The notes beneath the pieces were generated by a model. The model ran no database searches, was not told where the DNA came from, and was given only the letters and a program-made list of their open reading frames with translations. The position numbers were made by a program, and so were the translations under genes. Source: Ephydatia muelleri (Eukaryota; Porifera; Demospongiae; Spongillida; Spongillidae). Taken from it: a DNA stretch of 64,000 bases. Shown in pieces: positions 24,801 through 36,800 of the stretch (position 1 is its first letter; the number at the start of each line of letters is the position of its first letter). Where the stretch lies: the NCBI GenBank assembly GCA_013339895.1, contig JABACO010000002.1, forward strand, positions 8,712,924 through 8,776,923, given 5' to 3'.

Positions 24801-27800
24801 CCGTGACACTACATCCCCATTATATCTACATGTTAGGGTGTGATGACCGAAGGGATCTAATGACTGGGTTGAACAAGATGGGCACCTACTACCACCAAAC
24901 ATGTCCATACCTAGCCACCATTTTAAGGCTGTTTTGAATTCAGCTGTGTCAAGGTGGAGGTTAAGACCTGGGGAGGGTATAACTGATAGCCAAGAAGCTG
25001 CAAGGATTGATGAAGCTGACATTAAACGAGCCCTGTTTGGCATAGAGAAGGCATCAAAAAGCAACTGAAACTGCTTGTTCTCTATTTTAGTGGACAGCAT
25101 CTTTTGGGTTGTTGGAGAATTAAGCAACTCATAGAAATAGCCTCTGCCCGGGAAACACATTCATTAAAGTGGTCCAAAGGTCGGACAAGATGGTGACTAA
25201 TACTGGTAGCAAAGCCTGACATCAAAATAGAAGACATGAGTGCTGCTGATGAGTGTAGTGATGCACTGCGAAGCCCCAGACCACCCCTGCTCAGACTTAG
25301 CTGGGCCTGTTGCCAAACTGAATCAATGCACATGCTATCTGAAAAAGTCTGGCGGACCTCCTCATCAAATAAGCGCAACCTTCCAGTGCTACAGAAGGAG
25401 GGGTGCATCTGGCAATATGGACCATCTGACAGAAACCACCACATTGACATAATAACAACAGAGCAACTTGGGAGTCAACTGAACCTACTTCTTTTAGCAG
25501 TGCCAAAAACTTAGAGGCATTTGCTCATTTCTCGGCAATGGACTCGGCACAAAAGATTGGTTCTCCAATTGGCACCCCTAAGATTTCAAAATTCAGTGCA
25601 TTTGATATCTTCATATCATCAGGAAAGTCTCTAAGGTTTCCTTTACTGAACAATTCACATTTGGAAATATTGATAAAGAGACCCAGTGGAGGACCAAGCT
25701 GTTTAATAATGCTGAGTGCTTGTAAAGCTGCCTGTTTTGGCCCAGCAATAACCCCAGCATCCATGTACCAGGAGTGAAATGAAGCTGTGAGCAAATTGAG
25801 TCCCTTGCAATAGCAGTAACCACCTTATGGAGAACCAAGCAAAAGAGTAAAGGTCCTAATGGGTCTCCCTGCTGGACTCCAGACTCCGATCTCAATGTAC
25901 CCATGGCAGACAACAATTTAGGGTGATCACCATAACACCCAGCTGCCCATTGGAAGAGCTCAGAAAAGTGTACCCTGCATTCATCAGAAGAGCTTGGCGA
26001 GAAACAAGATTTAAAGCATTCCGCAGGTCAATCTTCATCACTATGAAATCATTATCATTTACATGCTCTTCATTGCAGATGCGTAAACCATGTACAATCT
26101 TCTCAACCCCATATGGACAGGCAACACCCAATTGGTGAGGAGAGAAAAAATCAGATGCCTTCATCTTAGTGATCCGACATATGCATTTGCCGACCAAACG
26201 TCTCAATGTTTCTCCTACAGCGATCGAACGAATATCTGGAGGGGAGTCAGGTTTGTCCTTTGAAAGGGCAATGAGGTTACCACCAGCAAGGAACTTGGAG
26301 ACTACTAAAGGAACCTTTCCAGATGCTAGAAGATTTACTATATCCTTAAGTGAAGAACAAATCGTTTTTTGTAATGTAACCTCAGCAGTATTCAGTAGAT
26401 GCTGGATTTGCAATCTGGATGGCCCACACGCTGTCGCCTTTGGAAAGGACCTTAAGACGGACAACTGGTGGAAGGATAGGGGGGGTTGTCAGATGAGTCA
26501 CTTGGAGGGATTACAGGAGGCGGCATTTGGATGCTTTGTCTTCAACAATTGCCAGGTGGTGTCATTGTTGGGAGCAATTCCTGAAGAGTTCAAAACTTGG
26601 CAAGCCTTGCCATCTTTGCATGCCTAATGGCTGACTGGATGTTGTAGTCAGAACCTTTCGTATGGGTCTGGAATGCTTTGGATGATTCTTGTTGAGAAGC
26701 ATGCTCCCAGAGGGTTAAGAAATGAACCCTTTGACCACAGATCACACAGGTAGTTGATAGAAGGTGGTTTGTGGTGATGTTCTCTCCTTTTAGAAGATAC
26801 CAGGACACTCTTTGGGAGCAAAAAGAGCTTCAACCAAGATTCTTCATTGTTATATTATTATTATTTTTATTATTTTTATTACATGAATACCTGAATACAA
26901 GTACAATACAACTTAACACACTTTATAATTCTACATTGTCTTTACAATATAGACACATTACTGCTATACTATTTATTTTAATGAATCTACAGTTCTACTT
27001 ACAAACATAACTGATCAACTTACAGTTCCACTAACCTACCCTTGACAGCTTCCCTTCCCATGATGGCCCTTGCCACAGACCTCACCAGGGACATGTTGAG
27101 GCAGCTATAGATTCCAGACAACAATTTGGAATTGGGGATGGCCTGGCTGATGGAAAGCAGAGAAGTGAGCCTGGAAAAAACACTCTGAGCCTCCTTCCCC
27201 CAATTGCCATACGTTTCCACAGCTAAGGGGATGCATAACCATCCCAAATCCTGGCACCTGGTGTCATTGGCTGCATGCTTTCTGCATTCAGCAGCATATG
27301 CTGCTGCCCCCACTGATGCACTGGCATTGTTCAGGGATACGGGAGTAAGGGGTGAAGTGACTGTAACGTCAAAGGCTACTGGCTTTCCCCTGTCTCATCC
27401 CTGAACCAGGATATCTGCAGGATGGGAGTTGATATGGTCCCTAGCTAAGCATACCCTACTTCGACCCGCATAGAAAGGTGGGCCCGACGACAGAAGTTGG
27501 CAAAGCTATCTCGCAAGCGGTTGTGCCGTGCAACCAGATCACCACCATGTCTGAAAGTGGCTGAATGGCGACCTAGAGGGTCAAGGGCAATGATGGGACA
27601 AAGAGAGCACAGGGAGCCGCATGACGTGTCAAGACTTAACCACCATCTAAGAGCTACCTGGCATTCAGCAGAGTCCAGATGTAAATCTAGACCAGTAGAA
27701 GGAGTTGCTGAAATCCAAGAAACTGCATGTAGGGGCAGAAACCGAAAGGATATCAAGCCTTATTTACATGTTCTTGGGAGGAGGAAGATAGTAGAGATTG

Positions 27801-30800
27801 GAAAGCATGATTATCCAGTTTCTTAGACAGAGCTTTCTGCAGAGGTGGGCAGGCTAGAACTGCCTCAGTGGTGGTTGACTCTTGAGAGTGAACTTGTGCA
27901 TTGAATCATCTCACAGCCTGGACTACAAAATCCTGATGAAGCAAAGGAGGCTATGAAAGCAGCAGAAGAGTGCAGAGCAAGTGAGCGAAAGCCAAGCCCA
28001 CCCAGACTTGGACTAAGTTGTGCTTGCGCCAACTAAGATCAGGGACATCTACTGCAATGCAGGAGGTGAAGCACAACCTTACCTCTTCATCAAAGAGCTT
28101 CAGATAGTCGGCACAATGGCTTGGAGGAGTGGCTCTGGCTAGATAAACTTACTTACAGTAACTACCACACATGCGGACAATTGTCAAATAGGCCACATGT
28201 AGGTCAACTGCAGAGATATCCACAAGAGCTTTAAGCAGGGTTTTGGGGGTTGCACATTTCTCTGCAATGAAACGAGAACAGTGCACAAAATCCCCAATGG
28301 GGACCCCTAGAATGTCCAGGTTTGATAGGAGAGATGACTCCACCACTGGAGGAAAATGTGAGTTTCCATTCCTGTTGAAAAGTTCACACTTGGAAACGTT
28401 TCTGTGAAACCCCAAGTGTGGACCAAGCTCTTCAATAAGGTGCAGAGCACGTACTACTGCGGACCTCTCCCCTGCAAGGACTCCATCATCAAGATACCAA
28501 GCTTCCAGTATGAGGTGGAGACAGTCGACATCTACCTCTATGCTGGTAACAAGCTTATGGAGGACCAACAGGGCAAACAGCATAGGGCCCAGTGGGTCAC
28601 CGTGCTGTACTCCTGACTGAGAACTTACCTGGCCCTAAGGGTGCCACAATGAACTATGAGATCCATAGCACCACGAGACCCATGGTAGAAGCTCAGGGAA
28701 GAATGTAGCATACTCATCCAAGACTGCCTGCCTAGATACCATGTTAAGGACATTCACCATGTCCACCTTGAAAACTTAGAAGTCTCCATTCAACCAATTG
28801 TCTTCAATGCTCCTCCTCAAGCTGTGTCTGATCTTCTCTGCACCTGCTTTGCATGCAACCCCGAATTATGAGGGTTCAAAGAATGAAGAGAAAATGTTCC
28901 AAAAGATGGTGCAGATACATTTCCCTGTAAGCCTACAGAATGTTTCCCCCACTGCTATGGGCCTAACAAATGGTGGGCTACCTTCCTTGCTCTTATCTAG
29001 TGCTATCAGTTTGCTGCCAGCCAAATATGCTGAGACACACACAGGGACCTTTCCAGAGGCTAGAAGGTTCACAATACCCTTAAGGGAGGTACCCATTGGT
29101 GTGTGAAGAGGAACAGATATATGGTATACAAAATGTGTTGAACAGAAAGACCTGTAGGGCCTGGAGAGGTTACTTTAGGTAAGGATCTCAATATTGAGAG
29201 TATGTTAAAGGAAGGACTTAGTGTGATAGGCTCAGAAGTCATGGGGGGTGGGCAAGATGGATGCTTGGCCTTCAATAAGCACCAGGTTGTGTCGTTATTT
29301 GGTGCGATGCCACCAGATAACAGCATCTGACAGGCTTTACCTGTCATTCCTGAATGGCCGAGAGAAACTGCAGAATTAATTACCTTTCTGCAATTTCTAC
29401 AAGATGTGGTCTCAATTGAGACATTCTGGTTGCTTTCCCAACTTTTTTGACATCATCCAAAGGGTAGTCAGATCGTTATTCAACCACATGTTGCAGAGAA
29501 ACTCTATTGATTTGTGTGGGTTGTGATTCCCTTTGTGCCTCAAGGATGGGAGAACACACTTCGGAAGCATGAAGAGCTTCAGCAATGCATCTTCAGTGTT
29601 TTTCTGTAAGACATCTCTTAAGGATGATGAGAGAGCTCTTGCAAATGCTGGCCTGGCTTTAGCTGGAATGTAGCGTAAATTAGGGTGGTTCAATTGGCAC
29701 ACCTGGTCAAATGTAGGAAGATCTTGGCTAGCATCTGAACTGGGGATGGAAACGCGCTTCTGTAGGGAGACTGGAGCAATGCACCTCTGGGAGCATTTGT
29801 GCAGGTGAGAAGCATGTCTGGAATTAGCAACCTGCTGGGAGCAGCTAGGGCAAACAAACATATTGTGCTCACTCAGCCACTTAGATGGTACAATCCCAGG
29901 GAGGGCACCTTTGGCGTAGAGGGTCATGTGGTTGTGCCACATGGATGGAGCTGTATGTGCAGGGCAACCCTCAACGATGCATTGCTTCCTGATGGTTGAA
30001 AGTCCTGAAGAAGAAGCTGGGAGTGAGGAGGAAAAACCTGAAGAAGAGGCCTGGTGTGAGGTGCAGGAGGAGGGAGGTTGTGAAGAAGAGGGCTGGTGTG
30101 AGGTGGAGGAGGAGGGAGGTCGTGAAGAAGAGGGGAGGAGGAAGGAAAAGCCTGGTGTGATATAGAGGGTAATGAAACCTCGTAATTGAACTGGGTAGGA
30201 GCTTGTTGGGGGAACGCGGGGAAATGCTGCTCCTGTTGAAGATATGTAGCTGGCAATCGTGGCTGTAGAAATGGTGGAGAAGATTGGTTCGGCGGTCGCG
30301 CGTATAGATTCGGCCCAACCTGAGCACCGTGAGGTGGCCAGCCTACACGCACCAATTATGTACGCTTTGCTCACGGAGTTGTTTTAGAGCGAGTATTACC
30401 AATCCACTGCCCGCACGTTATAATTATAATTATAATTATAATTTATTTCACATATACATTGTATATGATTTGATTGCTCTATGCAATTTATTTTCAGTAG
30501 AAAAACTCCAGGAGGTGTAGCAGTTAATCCCTCACCTTTGAAACTAATGGAAAAGGTACAGAATATTGTAAGGTCATAGCTGGTTTGCGATTCAAATAAT
30601 ACTGAATGGTGTGAAATTATAAAACTGCTGTTTACATATTGCATTGCAACACCACTGATCTTTACCTACAATGCCTGTGCACACAATTATAATTACATCA
30701 TTGTATAATCTTTTAATTATTGATGATTGCATGTGGTGGATTTGTTTTTATGTTGAAACAATCAAGATACAAAGATATAGATTATTTGCACTTGGAATTT

Positions 30801-33800
30801 TACAGCGCATAAAGTTATCAATTTCTGATGTTTGAGAAGCGGCTTACAGACAATGGTTTTATGCCCTCACATGACCCTCGCAAGGCAAAGCTAATAGTGC
30901 ACTTTAATGTAAACAAGTACATGTAGTTAAACTTTCTCTATGGTATACGATTTGAAGGCAATAGGTTTAAAAACATGGAAACAAGGGTCTAACAATCAGA
31001 AAAATTTAATAGACCTATATTTAGCACACAAATGACATAAATATCCTACAAAAGTGCTAAATATAGGACTATTATGTTTTCAGAGCCTTGGTTCGTTGCT
31101 TTGTAAACCACTATTGCCTTCAAATCCTATACATCACCAACTTTCTCATAGGGAATGTATTTAGTCACTTGTTTCATGGGTTTTTGTTCATACGATTGTC
31201 ACGCAAAGGACATAAAGTACCATGAAATATGTGCAAAAGTCTCGTTCCCAGACCTTAAACCAGCATGCCTTGGCCACATCATCTTTCCCATCGCATCCTC
31301 TGATAAGTTTGCAATTTCCTCATACCTGGATCATCCTAATAGAACAATGCTATGGTTGGAGCTCTGAAACATAAATGTAAATCTTTGCTCCATGATAATA
31401 TACATTAATGCATCTTCACTATCAAACCTTACACTGGCTGCACTGTCACTGCCTGCTATCTTAATTGCATTAATAGCATTAACATCATGTAGAGATTCAC
31501 CTGCTACTTTTCTATGGAAGCTCAACAGCTGCAAATGATTGGACTGTAAGTCTTGCAAAAGGCATCCTAACAACATACTATTCCGCCCATCTGTATACTT
31601 CCTTAGCATGCAATACAAGGGAGAAGTTACAGAAGTGAAGGAGATAAATACATGCATTGAAATTGACAGCAATTATACCACAAAATCATGTATCTGCAAT
31701 GCAGGAAGTCATGCAATAAAAAGCAAGCACAACAATCTCAAGATAAATAAATAGATAGAGCAATTGGCTGTCATATAAAATCGCTACTGAACCGAATCAT
31801 TTATATAACTTTATCAATCAACAGCTTGAGCATGCACATGCCTGGTTATTTACGCACATATACACAAGGTGCCACGTGATCACCTTAGTGTAAACTCCAT
31901 CATCGTCACGCATCACGTTGTAAGAGCATAATATCAATGGTAGCTGTAGGTACAGTCTGGTACATGTACGTGTACGTCGTACCTTAATTAGGGTGACTTT
32001 ATCAGTAGTACTCTTTTGATGACATTCCAGTGTATATTTAGCCTCCCCGTATCGCACTCCCAAACAACCAGGTTAAGAACTCTTCCAAAACCGTTGCTTG
32101 TTAGCAACCCGTTTCTTTTCTGGAACTGCTGGATACTTTTCAATTTCAGCGGACTGTTTCGTTTCTGGTTCGCCCGACTGCTTGATATTTTTCACGTTCA
32201 GCGGTCCGTTTTGTTTCAGACTCTGGTTTATTCTACTCGAGTTCAGCGGTTCGTTTCTTTTCAGGACACTACGTCCCGGTGTCGCAGGACTCAATGACTC
32301 ATCCATGGTGATAATTGACTCCCGGTCAACAAACGCTAAGGGATCAATGACTCCCAAACATGGGTACCTAGATTGCAATGACCTCCCTATGATAGGAATG
32401 ACTCCCTAGGGAGTCATTCGCACCAGGAGATCAATGACTCCTCCATGCATACTGTAGTTAGTGTAGCTTTGCAACATCAAATGTCTCATTTACACAGAAA
32501 AGTTATTCATACATGTATGTGTTTGAATATTCATCCAGAATGTGATTACTGCTTCTTTCCATGCAAGCATTTTGAACACTTCAAGTTCACAGGAACACTC
32601 CTTTTGGTTCTCATTTTTACACATCAGTAGTGGTACCACCCTTGACAATTTGTGCACTGAACCATATTCTCGTCAAAAATTGTCAGACATACGGCACATG
32701 CAGTACACCTTGATAATGAAAACCTTTTGTTCAGAGTGGGTGATGGAATGCTGAGCTGTTGAGGGAACCGACTCAACTTGCCCATTTTGTTGCAGTTCAC
32801 CAGATGAGGTCACATTTAAATTCAGCGTCCCTGGGGTTATGTCCAGTGCATATCTCAGTGGCAAATGCAATTGCAAACAAGCCACAGTCCGTACTGCCTT
32901 TTTGCTGCTGAACTGAAATAGAAAGGTGGATTTTGTTGCTGGAACTTGATAGATCTGTGCTATTTGCAGAATCACTAATTTATTAATATCAGATACAGGA
33001 CTGTCCATTAAGAGCACTCTTCACAATCAGTTCTAACACTTGAACTGCAAATCCAGTAACCTGAACCTGCATGAATGTGAATAAAACATACAATACAAGG
33101 TTACACAAAAATTAATAAGTAACCTGTATTTAGGATTTGGACTACATTAAGTGGTGTGGATTTGAACTGTAACACTTGTCCAAGAGTAGGTGACTGGAAA
33201 CCATTGATGGTTGTGAAACTTTGCTTCAGCAGGTGTTGGGCTGCATTGATTACTGCATCAGATAGCTCGTTACCAACAAGCAAATCATTTGTATCACTTT
33301 TGTACAATTGAAAATCACTCATCCAGAACTTGCATACATTCTCAGCAGATGAAACACAGTCATCTATAAGAATTGGTGAGCAGTCAGCGTCATCTTGAAG
33401 TGGCATATGGGAGTGGGCATCAATATCAGTTGACATTGATACTGGAGATTGTTCATTCTTCTCAGGAGATGAAGCACAATCATCTACTACTGGCAAGCAG
33501 TCAACATTTTATTATTTTCTGATGATAAATCTGTTGACAGGGATACTGGGGATTATTTATTCTTCTCAGGAGATGAAGTAAAATAATCTACCACTGGCAA
33601 GCAGTCAACATTATTTTCTGGTGATAAATCTGTTGATAAGGATAATGGGGATCTTCTCAGGAGATTTAGGGCAGTTAAGATGGAATTCAGTTAACCGACT
33701 AATGTTAACAGCCTTCTGCAACACCTGTCCCGTTTTCTCATTGTATAATGTGTAGACACCCTTGCCAAGGTCAGCATGTACCTTGTAAGGACCCTTCCAG

Positions 33801-36800
33801 CGAGGCTTCAGTTTGTCGCCTTTTCTAGAGTCCCTAGCACTGTTTTTCAGAAGCACAAGTGAACCTGCTACAAGTTTCTAAAAAAGATTATGATGCATAA
33901 ATATTCCATTCAAAATAGTTACCTGTTTTTCAGAAGCACAAGTGAACCTGCTACAAGTTTCTAAAAAAGATTATGATGCATATATATTCTATTCAAAAGA
34001 GTTACCTTTGAATCTGCATGCCTCTGATCATAGAACAATTTGTTCTTTTTTTGTGCAATTGTAATGTTTGCCATTGCTTTAGCACTGATCTCTGTGATTT
34101 GTTCCATCAACTTAGCTTGCTGAACTATATAGTCTGCGTCCCAATCAATACTGGTCTGATCTCCTGATGAGACTTGATCGGTGTGCTCTTTATCCACAAT
34201 ACACAATATAATTGGGTGTTACCTTCTTGCTCAGATGTGCCGTTCGTTTCTGGCTGTTCTGAGCTTGATGCCATTTCCACAGGCAATACAGGTTTACAAA
34301 GGGTAAATGGCATAAGTACAAAGTAAATTTACAGGCATAAAGCTTACCGGCAATACGTAACTTCAAATGGAGATCATATAGTTGCCTTTTGTTTAGCAGT
34401 TCGATATGCAAAGAGCACTGATTATATATGTTCATCCCAATCATTTTGGGTGTTATTTACTAGTTTGACCAGGGCTGTTTGTAGAGTCTGATTGAAACAC
34501 TCAGTAAGCCCATTAGTTTGTGGTGGTAAGCTAAAGACATGCAATGTTCAGTGCCTGTACTGTCCTCTGCTTGCACAGCATTAACAAACTCACGGCCTTG
34601 GTCTGAGATAATGACCTCACAGCAACCAAATCTACCCACTATAATTCAATATTCAACATGTGCTCAAATGAAAAATAGCATGCACATTACACGGTTGGAA
34701 ACATTAGCAAGTTATAGTAGGCCTACCATATGGGCTTGTCAATAATAATGAAATGTACATCGGAACTCTTACATTGCACAGAATAAAAACATCGGTAATG
34801 TATAGTATAAATGTAAACTAATAATGAATGCTAATATGCTAAACTGATATATCCAACACAATGAAAACACTAGATTCAATGCAACAAAGCTAAAAATATA
34901 TTTAATTACAGTATAATTACAATCCATTTAAAAAATCACTGGCAATATAATTCATAAATAAAATACGCCACCCCTACAGCTGTTTTGAACAAGGTATTTC
35001 TCAACGACGTTCAGCTCCTCTTTAAACTCTTCCATCTTCGTAATGGTACTCAATTGAAGCACGAGGAGTCATTGGCGCCAGGGGGAGTCACGTGTACCTT
35101 AGGTGGTAATGACCGTCCGGGGAGTCACACCCACAAGGGAATCACGCGCCGCTCTGACACCGGCTCGCAACAAAGTAAAATCACACCTCGCATCAACGGA
35201 AAATTACAGACATTCATAGAATTCTCATGTTACATGTACATGTATCGTGCAACGGTTAAGTTATTTAATTTAGGGCTTTGCCGTGTGCAAATTATGCACG
35301 CCTATGTATTCTCGCCGTTTGTCCATCATGAAGGTACATGTAGCAGTGCTGAGCAATGTAACGTAACATAAACTATGAATGTCTGTAATTTTTTGTTGTT
35401 ACGAGCCGGGACTGTAGAGAAGTTAATTTCTAGCGAAACGTCCGATATTCACTTGGACCTAGAATTGAAATACAACTAAAGTACTGACTGTTAGACAAAA
35501 GAAACATTTTAAAACTGTCATTTTTTTACGCCTCCCTGCATAATAAATTACCCTGTCTTATGTCACAGATACATAAATTAGGGTATCCTTTGAGATTTAA
35601 TAGCTTTATCCATCTAAACTGCTGCTCAAAACATAGAACTTTGGTTAAGGAATCAATATTTATTAAATGGAGGCTAATGAGACCCTCCAGAAGTTTAAAT
35701 TAGCATTGCTAAACCTAAATCTTGACTCCGGGGTAACTAACACAGATGGCGCTTTATAATAATAATAATAATAATAATATTTCTCAATGCATTGTACAGA
35801 TAATGCACTGAAGAGGCAAGTAATGGCATGTGTAAATGCACTTATATACTTCCTATTTAAATGGATACAGTTTACAAAAGGGAGATAGATCTACAGTTCT
35901 GAGGCGACACATGAAGGTGATGATATTCTTTGCAGATACAACATGTTGTGGTAAAGAATTCCAAATAGGAACAACCCGAGATGAAAAAAAGTATAGCCGA
36001 AAATCATGACGAGGTATGGTGACCGACTGGAGCCTGTATGAATTCCCACGAGTGGAATGAACGTTTGAAATGACTGTAAACATCTCAGCTGCATCAATAT
36101 CCAAAAGCTTATTCACAATTTTGTAACACATTGTAAGGTCAAAATAGATACGACGATATTCTAATGATGACAAATTAAGATTTGCTAACCTGGATGCATA
36201 ATCCATGCGAGGAAGCCTTGCACGTTTATAAATTTCTCGTGTGAAGTAACGCTGTACTCCTTCTATATGTTCAATATCTTTAAACAGCCAAGGATTCCAG
36301 ACTGGAGTGTTGAATTCTAAAAGTGGCCTAACGTAGGTTTTAAATACACGTAATAGAATGCTGACATCACTAGTATGGAAACCTTTTAGAAGTAGAGAAC
36401 ATCTAGAATACGCTTTGGCCGTAATGGATGAGCAATGAATTCCAGGTTTAAAATCTGATGAAACATAAACACCAAGATCACGAATATAAGATACTTGCTC
36501 TAAGGTTATCCCACATAATGAGTATGATGTATCAGATATTTGCTTTCCAAAGGAAATGACATTGTTGAGATTGATGCAGGAATAACCAACTACAATTTCA
36601 TAGTGCTTTCAATATCTGTTAGTACGTGCCGGAAAAGTAATCTATACTTTAGGTGATCAAATTGGTAAGCATATAATGTAAAATCATTTCCAAAGCCCAG
36701 ATGCAGTACTGTCACATTCTCACCCATCAACCTGTACTGGTGCCCATGGGTGTGACAAGCACCAGTGATATGATATCTGTTAATGAATCTAATATCAAAT

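Noticed and set aside
30010..30170. Plus-strand acidic frame (EEEAWCEVQEEGG repeats)
   Set aside because: It is antisense to the Ser/Pro-rich repeats in the N-terminal frame of retroelement copy 3.
32016..32409. Overlapping open frames of about 100 codons on both strands near 32.1-32.4 kb
   Set aside because: The sequence consists of repeated short motifs (GTTTCTTTTC, AATGACTCC), probably subterminal DNA of a transposon. No family motif is visible.
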